Below are positions 54,990 through 64,000 of a stretch of DNA of 64,000 bases, piece by piece. The notes below the pieces were generated by a model that was not told the DNA's origin, ran no database searches, and saw only the letters and a program-made list of their open reading frames with translations. A program made the translations under genes and the position numbers. Numbering within the stretch: the stretch's first letter is position 1; every line of letters begins with the position of its first letter. Source of the DNA: Limnanthes douglasii subsp. nivea (Eukaryota > Streptophyta > Magnoliopsida > Brassicales > Limnanthaceae); the NCBI GenBank assembly GCA_036936605.1, contig JAUPFV010000002.1, forward strand, positions 213,830,029 to 213,894,028, read 5' to 3'.

Positions 54990-55526
54990 GTAGCCTCCCA
55001 GTCTTCGCGAGTGCGGGATTGGAGACTATCACGGCTCGAGTTGGACGACCTAATTAGGAAAGCGAAGAGCTTCAGGAATGCTCCCACTATCAATGACAAC
55101 TTTGGGCATAGCCAGCGGTCTACGTCTGTCGTGATCGGGTTTCCTCGAGTTATTCGTAACGTTGAAAATTCCATGCCCGATCCCGTTTCCAACTTCATAC
55201 GCTCGGACTTGCTTTTCCTATCCTTTGTTTCCTTTGGCTTTGAATTAGATGGGCCTTAACTTAAATCGTCTTCATAGCCCATTTGTCTCGCCACGTGTCG
55301 CGTCATTTGGATGCCACTTGTACCTCAAACTCTTCACATGCTAATGATGCGACGTTAATCATGTCTCTATCCTCCTATCTCTGTTGTAGCCGTTCAAATT
55401 GGACACGCATCACCTCTCCATTTGAAATGTGTCTAGTTGCGTGTCTATCAAAATGACTCTTCAACTCCCTGCAGCTTTTTTCGTTTGGTCTTCCCCATAC
55501 AAGGGTTTGTTGAGGAAAACCTTCTC

Positions 55527-55534
55527 TATAAATA
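55527..55534 (+). promoter_or_regulatory. TATA box upstream of the G3 additional ORF
   Basis: TATAAATA about 95 nt before the ORF, preceded by CTTTTTTCGTTTGGTCTTCCCC, which resembles the G1 sequence at the same place (TTTTCGTCGTTTGGACTCTCCC in part). Confidence 0.6.
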
Positions 55535-57169
55535 ATCCTCCTCTCATTCATTATATGTTATCAGAAGAAATTTTAGTGAGAGAAATTCTGAGTTTTGTCT
55601 ATGCTTAGAGAGAGAATCAGCCTTGTTTATGAGAAGACTCGTCCAAAAGCGCAAACGAAAACCTAAACCGAAAAGAAACCCGTCTTCGGGCTCATAGACT
55701 ACTAGAGTATCATTGAAAGAGCTAAAAAGTATCGAGCGGTGGGCCTGATCTGGGATTCTAACAAAACTCCTCTTCAACCGACTGCACATGTGCCTTATAA
55801 CCGTGCTCAGTCGCAGCTGATAGTCGAAGAAAGTTCTCAAAATCCAAATTTTGTTCCTGAACTGGTGCGTGATCTGATCCTGATTTCTTCAAGCAAACCC
55901 GCTCTTATTCTTCTTTCTGCTTCTTCTGGTCCGGAAGCTTCTGAATCAGCTACTCCAGCTGGTGCTATTGCTGGTACTTCTAATATTGACACTCCCCTTT
56001 CGAAAATATATAAACCTTAATTCCTTGTTATGGGGGACTCTTTCGCATTTTCTTCTCCTGAATTCGTCCAGTTGACGAAAACTATCATTGGCGTTTGAAC
56101 TAGCCATAATACCGCCGCTACTCCTCGAGTGGTTTTTCAACGTGACATGGAATGTCAAAAAAAGAAAGAGGCAGCGTTGAAAAATCTAAGAGGAAGTGAG
56201 CCGGGCCATAAACATGTCAGTAGTAGTTCTAGTTTTGTCAACTCTGCACCAGTATTGACCAATCCTGCTAAAGCCCCTTATGAGAACAAGATACACAAAC
56301 ATCAAGTTCCCACTTCACCCATGTTGAAAACTAACACTAAAGACGTAGATCTCCCAAAGAAGAAGAGTGTTGCAACCTGCTTAGAAAAAATTGTTCCTGA
56401 TGGTCCGACCTCAAGCGTTGTTGCTACAACCCGACCAGTTATTGTTGAGAAATCTAACACTCTTCGAAGGGTCAATTCGAGACCTGCTGATGTTGACGTT
56501 GCTCCGATGTCAATGAAGACCAAACAGAACATCGAGCAGGAAAACAAGTTGTGGTTGAAGGGGGAGGTGATGTCAACGCCGCACCGGATAGGGAACCTCT
56601 CCCACCCGGCTATCATAATGACTTATCTAGGGACAACATTATCACTTTTTCCAATGGTAAGTATCTGTACTATAGCCCAACGGAAATGCCTGACCTAGAG
56701 ATTACGTGGGGAATTCCAAAAAACATGACCGTTCGTTTTCCAGAACCTAGGGAGACAACACTATCTATCAGACAAAAAGAGGTAGTTATTTTTTCCAATA
56801 TCTTCAATTGGGGTCTTAGGTTTCCGCTAGATCCCGAAATGATGATGTAATTTGAGATTCTCGGCATTTTCTCATCCTAACTTACTCCCAATGTTTGTTA
56901 TACATTGATGTCATGCATAATGGCTTCCTGATTATCCAGGGTTCCCATGCCAATGGAAGAATATGCCGCCCTAACCGGCCTTTCCAAGTAGCCCAAGTTT
57001 CCTTTCTTTTACTCTTCTCTGGTCAATAGTTGGAAGATCGTGAATGACTTATTAAAAGGAGACAAAGTATGGAAACATCGGTTTGTTTTTATAGGCGGAG
57101 CTTAGGAAAATGGCTAACCTTACTCGTCTGAAACCCTTAGGCGCTTATCACACAAGTGGATTCATAACG

Positions 57170-57210
57170 GTATATAAATACTCCTTTTTTAATTAAGATG
57201 TTTATTTTAG
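57170..57210 (+). other. Candidate intron in the G3 additional ORF
   Basis: GTATATAAATAC...TTTATTTTAG at the position of the G1 candidate intron, between 'HKWIHN' and 'SKEK'. At 41 nt it is very short, perhaps from internal deletion. Confidence 0.45.
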
Positions 57211-57548
57211 TATCGAAGGAAAAGATTCAGTAGTTGAAAAAGGATCACTTCGAGTCTGCGAAGGTGACTTTCCAGAAGCTAAAAGAATATGCTCGAAATA
57301 ATTGGAGACGACCGTTCCATCGCTACTTCAAAAATACTAACTTGATCAACAGTAATCTTTGACGGTGTTCGAGCGAGCCTTTGACTGCTGAGAAGTTGCG
57401 ACAACCACCCAACCTAATAGATTTAGTGTTGAAGGAAGATTCTCCCGATGCCAACTTTTTCTTGCCCAAGCGAAAGAGGGCGCCTAGAAAACGCTCTAAA
57501 TCTGACGAACTCACTGATTAAGAGGCAAAAGATGAAGTTGATATTGAT

Positions 57549-57832
57549 GAGCTCGATCCCATGGTTTCTGCTAAAGATAAGACTACCATAGTCCTTAGTG
57601 ATCATGCTGCTACCTCAGAAAAACCCGTAGCAAGTAGAAAAAAAAAGCGAGAAAAAAAGGAAAAAAGTTGCGACCGACGACAAAGGAGTGAAGAGCTCCA
57701 AGGTGGAAAAGAGGAAAATCAACTTGAAAGTAGGAGAAATAAAGACTAGTCTACATGTGGCTGAGAAGGCGATTATCCCAACCTTGTTTGAACAGTACGA
57801 AGAGGGTGCGAAATAGGATGGGCCTATCAGGA
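57549..57832 (+). repeat. Direct duplication in the G3 ORF, copy 1
   Basis: From GAGCTCGATCCCATGG to GATGGGCCTATCAGG. Copy 2 is 58195-58478 in the same orientation, about 90% alike by eye. Confidence 0.85.
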
Positions 57833-58194
57833 CGACCAAGGATAGGTTCGAAACACTAGACCGACCCTTGGAAAATACCAACGTTGTATTAATCCCTACC
57901 ATAAGTACAGAAAACGAAGAAATAGGTGAGTTTGTCCCAAAAACACTGTGTCCCGGTCATTTGAAGGGTGCGAATGCTATGGTAGGGGCATTGTCAAGTG
58001 GATTACGTCTACCGATGCTTACGCTGCCATGAACCACAAATAGTTTTCCTTTGGTAAGTTCTGATGTCCTCGCCCTTTATTTATACAATATGATTGCGTC
58101 GCTGGCCATAAAAGATAGAAAGGGGGGGACAACTGAGCCATGACTTGTCAAAGGCTGAAAATTGCCTAGCCGAGTTGGAGAAAAATGCAATTGA

Positions 58195-58478
58195 GCTCGA
58201 TCCCATGGTTGTTGCTGAAGATAAGAATACCATATTCCTAAGTGATCATGCTGCTACCGCAGAAAAACCCTGAAGCAAGAAGAAAAAAGAATGCGAGAAA
58301 AAAGGAAAAAGGTTGCAACCGACAATAAAGGAGTGAAGAGGTCCAAGGTGGAAAATATGAAGATCAACTTGAAAGCAGGAGAAATGAAAACTAGTCTACC
58401 CGTGGCTGAGAAGACGACTATCCCAACCTTGTTTGAACAGTACGAAGAGGGTGCGAAATTGGATGGGCCTATCAGGAT
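58195..58478 (+). repeat. Direct duplication in the G3 ORF, copy 2
   Basis: Second copy of 57549-57832. It begins inside the coiled-coil coding part, so it interrupts the original C-terminus. Confidence 0.85.
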
Positions 58479-58544
58479 GACGATGAGATCTTTCTGAGTA
58501 ATTCTTGTATATCGGTTGAACCATTGAAAAAACGCTTGAGCATC

Positions 58545-58845
58545 GGGATAAATAGTATAGATCAGTTGAAAACTGAAAAAACCTTCAGGATCAGGATAAA
58601 TAACTTCAGATCAATCTGAAACTGAAAAAACTCCTCAAGGTTCAAGCTAAATAATATAGATCAGTCTGAGACTGAAAAACCTTTGAGGTTCGGGATAAAT
58701 AATGTAGATCAGTTTGAAACTAAACAGCCTTTAAGGTTTGAGATAAATAATGTAGATCTGTTTGAAACTGAAAAACCTAAGGTTTAGGTTAAATAATGTA
58801 GATCAGTTTGAAACTGAAAAACCTTAAAGTCTGACTTTATCAAAA
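58545..58845. repeat. G3 tandem repeats, ~48-bp unit
   Basis: Six to seven units with GTAGATCAGTTTGAAACTG and AAAAACCTTAAGGTTCGGG. Its core resembles parts of the 86-bp unit of G1, and it carries AACCT(T)AAGGTT, a palindrome. Confidence 0.9.
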
Positions 58846-58995
58846 AATTGTTGATGCTCCTTAGTTGAAATATTTGAATTAACGATCTTAAAGATGGTAC
58901 TTACTAACTCGTCATTTGGTGAACTCTCCTGTGGATCTCATATTTTAGGATCATCGTTCGCTCATTTTAATAAAGGCAAAAAAGTCAATTAAATA

Positions 58996-59083
58996 CACCG
59001 GTTGCCATGGACACCTCATTTAAACCTCCTTGCGCCACCAAGGTAGGAAAGAGTCTACCCCCGATCAAAAACATTTACAAGAT
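58996..59083 (-). other. Conserved non-coding block after G3 pol
   Basis: ACACCTCATTTAAACCTCC and TTGCGCCACCAAGGTAGGAA, homologous to the blocks in G1 and G2. Confidence 0.7.
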
Positions 59084-59960
59084 AATGTGGCGTATCGTCT
59101 TCTCATCGTAGGACCAGGTCCCCTACCTTGAACTCCCTTCGACGAACCGTTGAGCGTATCGACTTCTCATAAAGGTCTGATGATGTAACGAATTTAAATG
59201 TGCTCGACTTCGTCTTTCTTCAACCAGATCGAGAGCCAAAGATCGGTCCTCACAGTTTCTATCTTCGATGTAGCTCCCGACCCTAAAAGAAAGGAAAATT
59301 GTTTATACTGGGGTCACCGTGTCCATACCATAAACAAGGGTGTAAGGTGATTCATGGGTCTTCGTTCGAAGGGTTGTCAGGTAGGCCCATACAACTTCTT
59401 GGAGATAGTGTGTCCATTTCACAGCCTTCCCTTCTGAGTTCTTTTTTAGACCATCAATGATCGTTCGGTTCGTAACCTCTACTTGGACATTAGCTTGTGG
59501 GTGGAACGATGCTGAGAAACATTGTCTGATTCCATAAGATGAACAAAAAGCTTTCATTTCAATACTGTCAATTTGGGGGTCGTTATCCATAGTCAATCGA
59601 TGCGGGATTCCATAGCACCAATAAATGTTCGACAAAGTAAATTTGATTATGTCTTTAGTATTTGTTCCAGATAACGGTTTGGCCTCAACCCACTTCGAGA
59701 AATAATCTACCGCGACCACTATCATCTATCTTCCTCCTGAAGCTGTCGGGATTGGTCCGGCCAAATCAATTCTCCATCTGTCAAATGGGAGACCTTTTGG
59801 GATAGATTCAAACAAAGTTGGTGGTGTATGAATTATGTTCGCGAATCTTTGACAAGTATCTCATCTTTTCACCATGTATTTTGCGTCCAATGCTATTGTT
59901 GGCCAATAAAAACCCGAAAGAGGAACTTTTCTTATCAATACTTTGAAACCGCAGTGGCCA
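59084..59960 (-). pseudogene. G3 integrase
   Basis: An open 140-codon core (59725-59303) with all three catalytic acids: Asp in 'MIVVAVDYFSKWVEAKPL', Asp in 'LTMDNDPQIDS' and Glu in 'VQVEVTNRTIIDGLKKN'. Then come 'LQEVVWAYLTTLRT' and 'LVYGMDTVTPV'. The HHCC part lies around 59960-59800 in other frames ('RKVPLSGFYWPT'-like, with stops). MDNGPQF reads MDNDPQI. No chromodomain. A frameshift follows the core near 59300. Confidence 0.85.
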
Positions 59961-61087
59961 GCTCCTTCTCCTTGTTTTGTATTTTACTTGCCAATATTTT
60001 ATCCTCGGGAAATGAATTTTCAGCTAAGAAATTTGTGATGTATTTTCGCCAATCTGACGGAGTTATTGACGACACTTGGCAAACGATTTCAGGTCGGTAC
60101 CCCAACTCTGCTCCTTTAACAATCGACGGGCTTTCCTGAGTCAAGATCTAGGGGTAGTTGTCAGTATAGGAGATAGATGCCAAGGAATCAGCGATTACAT
60201 TTTCTGCTCTACGGACGTGTTCAAAAGTAATCTTCTTAAAAGAAGCCGCCAGGACCCGCAAGGGTGCTAAATACTAAACCAGATGCTCTTTTCTGGCTTC
60301 TGATTGTCCCGACGCATGATTTATCAGTAATTAAGAATCACTTAGCAAGCGAACGCACTTGGCTCCATAAACCTGAGCCAACCTTAGACCTGCCAACGCC
60401 ACCTCGTATTCGGCTTCATTGCTTGAAGCGAGAAAACCGAAGCGAAATTCCTGATGCATCGTTACTCCCAATGGTGTAGTAATTTGAACGCATGCCTCGC
60501 ACCCGTTGATACTTTACCCTCCATCAGTTTGGCCGACCCATTGCTTGGACTTACTACTTTCATAGGTATCCATTTCCTCGGACCGATTAGAGTGAAATTG
60601 TACCAAACAATTTGCCAATACTTGGACCCTTTTTAGCGGTTTGTGGTTCGAATTCTATGTCAAAATCTCCGAGCTCTACCAACCATTTAGACATTCTCCC
60701 TAAAATATTCGGATGCTGCATAACGTTCTTTAAAGGAAAATAGGTCCGGATCACTATTGAATGGGCTTGGAAATAAGGACGCATTTTATGCGCCGCAGTC
60801 ACCAAGGCCAGAGCAAGCTTCTCGAGTTTTAAATACCTTGTCTCGGCGTCCAACAAGATTTTGCTAACGTAATAAACCGCTTTTGGAGTCGTTCCTGCTT
60901 CGTTGATCAATGCAACACTTACTGCGTGATCGGACACTCCAACATATAAAAACAAAACTTCTTCCGTAAAAGGTTTAGTTAACAAGGTTTGGGAAGACAA
61001 ATAATTCTTAATCCCTTCAAAAGCCTCAGTGCATGCGGGTGTCCACGAGAATCTCTTTGCGTTCCTTAAGACCTGGAAAAAAGGCAC
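59961..61087 (-). pseudogene. G3 RNase H domains and linker
   Basis: 61087-60700 is the RT-linked RNase H ('FSWTPACTEAFEGIKNYL', 'LFLYVGVSDHAVSVALI', 'VYYVSKILLDAETRYLKLE', 'YFQAHSIVIRTYFPLK'). 'LVELGDFDIEFEPQTAKKG' is the link to the second RNase H (about 60640-60150: 'NEAEYEVALAGLRLA', 'LLSDS', 'ITFEHVRRAENVIADSL'). 60144-59935 continues to the integrase. Stops and a frameshift near 60640 split the second RNase H. Confidence 0.82.
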
Positions 61088-61990
61088 ACCTTTATCAGAG
61101 GATCAGGATCTGAACCGGTTTAAGGCTGTCAACCGTCCCATCAATATAAGTACTTCTTTAATACTCCTCGGGGGTTTCATACTACTTAGGGCTCTCAACT
61201 GCACCGGATCAGCTTCAATTACCTTTTTGATGACCAAGAAACCTAAAAAATTTCCCGACTGAATACTGAATGAGCACTTCTCAGGATTAAGCTTGAGGTT
61301 TCTCCTTCTTAAATTGTCGAAAGTTTCTTTTAGGTCGGCTAAATGGTCCTCATCCGCCCCGCTTTTAATGAGCATGACATCAATGTAGACTTCAACATTT
61401 CTCCCGATCTGATTTTCGAAAGCCTTGTTTACTAGCCTCTAGTACGTCGCGTCTGTATTTTTCAGACCAAAAGGTATAACCTTGTAGTAATACAAGCCCC
61501 GTCCGGTTATAAACGTTATTCTCTCTTGATTGTTAGGGTTCAATTTGATCAGATTATAACCGGCATAAAGATCTATAAAAGATAGGAATTTATTTCCCGA
61601 CGTTGAATCTACTAATCGATCGATTTTTGGCATCAGGAATAGATCCTTAGGACACGCTCTATTCAGGTCAGTAAAGTTCACGCACATTCTCCATTTGCTA
61701 TTTTTATTTTTTACCAACATTGGATTTGATGTCCATCGCGGGGATTGAGACTCTCTTATGTGCCCGACGCTGATCATTATTTCAACCACTAAAAGTATCA
61801 CCTCAACCTTCTCTGGTGAAAACGCTCTGCGCTTCTATGAAACCGGTCGGGCATTTCAATTACCCAGCCAAACTGTGAATAACCACACTGTCCGGAACAC
61901 CTATCACGTCTTCCGAACACCGAGCAAATAAGTGTAACCTTTCCTTTAAAAAAAATTAACTTTTCACGAAAATTAAACGGCAAATTTGTA
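61088..61990 (-). pseudogene. G3 reverse transcriptase
   Basis: 61801-61439 gives 'VGHIRESQSPRWTSNPMLV', 'KWRMCVNFTDLNRACPKD', 'DSTSGNKFLSFIDLYAGYN' and 'ITFITGRGLYYYKVIPFGL'. The catalytic box near 61385 is 'VEVYIDVMLIKS': YIDV, so the second Asp is Val, a different lesion from YIND of G1 and G2. 61375-61103 continues 'LKLNPEKCSFSIQSGNFLG' and 'LMGRLTALNRFRS'. Confidence 0.87.
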
Positions 61991-62900
61991 CCAATTTTTA
62001 AAAACCTCCCTTTTGTAATTTCATAGTTTCACAATATCCGACTGTGGCTATGACCCTGAAGCAAACCCAATTAATTGTTAATCCCTTGCTTGAGTCATTT
62101 CTTTGTCGTTCTTGACTGCTAGTGCGGCTCGGTAACATTCCTTTGCCGTCTTCTGGATACTTCTAACCACTCCTATATTATTTTCGATCACATACTTTAG
62201 GCATTGGTGCATCGTGGATGTCACAGCATACATCGTTGAAAGCCAGGATCAGCCAAAAATCACGTTGTGTGAAGCAGGTGCATGGACGACCACAAACAGA
62301 TGCCAGTCTTCCTTGAATTCACCAACCATCATAATTGTCGATCCCGTGAATCCTACGATGGTCTTGTCAAATTTTGATATGACTGACGATTTTTTCAACT
62401 GAGCGAAAGTGGTCAAGAAGATTATGTTAGATGAACTCATGGTATCAACAAAATTTTTTTGCACTTCCTATTCGCCGATTGCAACTCCAATAACGATTAC
62501 GTCTTCGTGCGGTCCCGCGATGTCCCTCATATCATCATCATCAAAACACAATAAAAGAGAATGGCTTCCATGTAAATGAGGCGACGTTCGGGCTTCCAAT
62601 TGAGTCGCTAAATTCACAATGTGTCGTTTTCAGAAAAAATTGGTAATTCCTGTCATTGAATCACCCCCGAAGATCGTTAAAGATTAAAAAAACTAACATA
62701 AACTACGAACCTTTTTCCTGTCTTCCATAAATATTCCTCTATTAACCCAATGATATTTAGATCCACCTCGGTATCTATATACTCCATGGATACATCAAAT
62801 ATGTGGGTAACCTCTGTAATAGTTATCGTTGTTTTTGGTTTTGACACTGCTACAATTTATTTAGAGGCCGCATTTTGTTGCACTTTATTCTTCACATAAT
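61991..62900 (-). pseudogene. G3 protease and gag C-terminal region
   Basis: The protease piece 62464-62249 has 'FVDTMSSSNIIFLTTF' (family DTGSS, Gly replaced by Met), 'TIVGFTGS' and 'VVVHAPASHNVIFG'. Upstream, 62650-62520 encodes 'IVNLATQLEARTSP'-like and 'DDDDMRDIAGPHEDVIVI'-type segments parallel to G1. Downstream (62160-62090) is the 'ECYRAALA' end. Broken by several frameshifts. Confidence 0.8.
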
Positions 62901-63900
62901 TGGTCAACTTCTCGAGTTCTATCAACATTTGTATCTCCTTTTCAAGGCGATGCAATCCTTGGTGTCATGTTTCATATCCTCGTGGTATCTGCAATACCGA
63001 TTATTGCGATTTTCCTAGGAGATCTGGATCGGGAACGACTAACGGTAGTGTACGTTCTTTTTTTGTTTTTTCAAAAATGTTAGATACACACTCCGTAAGA
63101 TCGGCGAAATGATCTGAACGGATCTATTTATTTGAGATAGGTCGGGTGATTACTTGATTGTTCTGCTTCGCTTGTTGCGGCTGAGGCGCCAATACCTTTG
63201 TTTTGCGTTACGTGTGGTAGAGTACTTATGGGTTATGGCTACGAAACTGAGTTAAATTTTGAAAAATTATGTTTGTATGCTACAACCGCAGCCTGTGTGC
63301 TTTGTTGTACTTGTGCGGCCAACTCGGATGCCTCGGTCTCCTCATTCAAGATCTGCTTCTCAACCTGGGCCAGTAGTGCGGAAAGCGTGAACGTTTGTTT
63401 CTTAGTTACCGCATGTTTCATGGGTCCGGGGAGTAGTCCCAGCCTATAGCCTGTCAAGGCCACATTTTCTTCGTAGTGGTCAAAGCCTATCTTCGCGTCT
63501 ACGAATCGTCTAGTATAATCTCTTAGACTTTCTCCCACTTTTTGCTGGCAATTCACAATCGTGTCTCTGTTTCCCAAAAATTCTTACTTCCAACGAATTG
63601 TTGTCGAAACATGACCCAAACACATACCGAAGTTTTTAACGTAACCTTGCGGTAAACGATTGTACCACTTTGAGGCCCGATCCTTGAAAGTCATCGAAAA
63701 GGCTCGGGAAACCAGTTTATCGTCATTATCAAAACTTAACATACAACTTTTGAAAGCTTCTAAGTGATTATCGGGATCTTTTACTTGTCTAACTTTGATA
63801 TATTAAATCTCTTCGAAAGATGTCCTGATAAAATTTCGTCCGATAGTGAGAAGGACCTCCAATTATGTCCAAAGTCATAAGAACCACTTCATAGACTTTC
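62901..63900 (-). pseudogene. G3 gag
   Basis: An ORF at 63577-63239 carries 'DTIVNCQQKVGESLRDYTR', 'RFVDAKIGFDHYEENVALT' and 'GYRLGLLPGPMKHAVTKKQ', collinear with residues 100-190 of the G1 gag. Pieces to the right ('FGLSDNDDKLVSRAFSMTF'-like, 63660-63740) and left (zinc-knuckle region near 62950) lie in other frames. The N-terminus runs past about 63900 to the window edge. Confidence 0.85.
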
Positions 63901-64000
63901 AACGGAGATGCCATACAGACCTCTCTTATTATGATTGGCAAACCGACTCCCGATCATATACCCACGAGTTTGACTTCTAGGAAGGAATTGTACATGTGGT
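63901..64000 (-). other. G3 gag N-terminal region, cut by the window edge
   Basis: By comparison with G1 (20450-20580) this is gag coding sequence between its N-terminal and central parts. Too short and too decayed to read. Confidence 0.4.

Larger units (their letters stand above)
55622..58497 (+). pseudogene. G3 additional antisense ORF (PF04195-like)
   Basis: The N-terminal frame 'EKTRPKAQTKT' matches MKNKTPKPKQK of G1 but has lost its ATG. Then comes a linker (55739-56020), a Lys/Ser-rich part (56129-56560) and the conserved block: 'RDNIITFSNGKYLYYSP', 'MTVRFPEPRETTLSIR', 'VIFSNIFNWGLRFPLDPE', 'FPFFYSSLVNSWKIVN' and 'KHRFVFIGG'. After the intron-like gap the frames carry basic linkers and 'IPTLFEQYEEGAK', matching 'ISALFEQYEEVKG' of G1. 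Stops and frameshifts are frequent. A 285-bp direct duplication (57549 and 58195) repeats the LFEQYEEG region. Confidence 0.75.
54631..64000 (-). mobile_element. G3: Ty3/Gypsy (Tat-type) element, right end off-window
   Basis: Left LTR, + strand additional ORF, 48-bp tandem repeats, conserved block, then integrase, two RNase H, RT, protease and gag on -. The same plan as G1 with clearly related proteins but different LTR and repeats. More than 9.3 kb lies in the window; gag runs off the right edge, so the 5' LTR, PBS and TSD cannot be seen. Confidence 0.92.

Overview
The window is a block of plant nuclear DNA made almost entirely of nested, decayed transposable elements. Three things point to a plant, most likely a dicot: Ty3/Gypsy elements of the Tat type with an extra antisense ORF, Copia and small LTR elements primed on initiator-Met tRNA (TGGTATCAGAGC), and a Mutator-like transposase accompanied by a Ulp1-type protease domain. 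The background is AT-rich. I see no intact cellular gene, no rRNA or tRNA gene and no CRISPR array. The only host-gene sequence recognised is a retropseudogene of a phosphoglucosamine/phosphoglucomutase-like enzyme.

Layout. 1-6.9 kb: a very old + strand Gypsy/Tat remnant (RT end, RNase H, integrase, antisense ORF, probable 3' LTR), invaded at 2.9-4.7 kb by two small LTR-PBS-LTR structures. 6.9-26.1 kb: a Mutator-like element (MULE) with a Ulp1-like gene on + and a MuDR-type transposase on -. Its non-coding parts are filled with degenerate tandem arrays of a TCTCGCAT-type motif, always in the same orientation. A 10.2-kb Gypsy/Tat element (G1, 11338-21518, - strand, TSD ACATT) is inserted in the Ulp1-like gene. 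27.4-28.3 kb: the mutase pseudogene. 28.7-38.6 kb: an L1-type LINE on -, split in its ORF1 by a Copia element (33388-38132, +). 39.7-40.1 kb: an LTR of the Gypsy/Tat type. 40.7-47.3 kb: an unidentified repeat-rich element with a roughly 230-bp tandem exon/intron-like unit and arrays of a second motif, TTTTGCAAGT. 47.3-54.4 kb: a deleted Gypsy/Tat element (G2, TSD AGAAT). 54.6 kb to the window end: a third Gypsy/Tat element (G3), running off the window.

How the parts work together. G1, G2 and G3 share one plan. On the - strand they encode gag, protease, RT, RNase H and integrase; G2 has lost gag and protease. On the + strand, next to the left LTR, each carries an additional ORF with its own TATAAATA box. 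Between that ORF and the pol end lie family-specific tandem repeats and a conserved non-coding block of about 85 nt. All three are broken by stops and frameshifts. The MULE resembles Ulp1-carrying plant MULEs (Kaonashi/CUMULE/VANDAL-like). Its single-orientation motif arrays sit in intron-like gaps of both genes. This recalls the short-motif arrays bound by VANC anti-silencing proteins in Arabidopsis VANDAL elements. That comparison is inference, but it is the best candidate here for an undescribed system.
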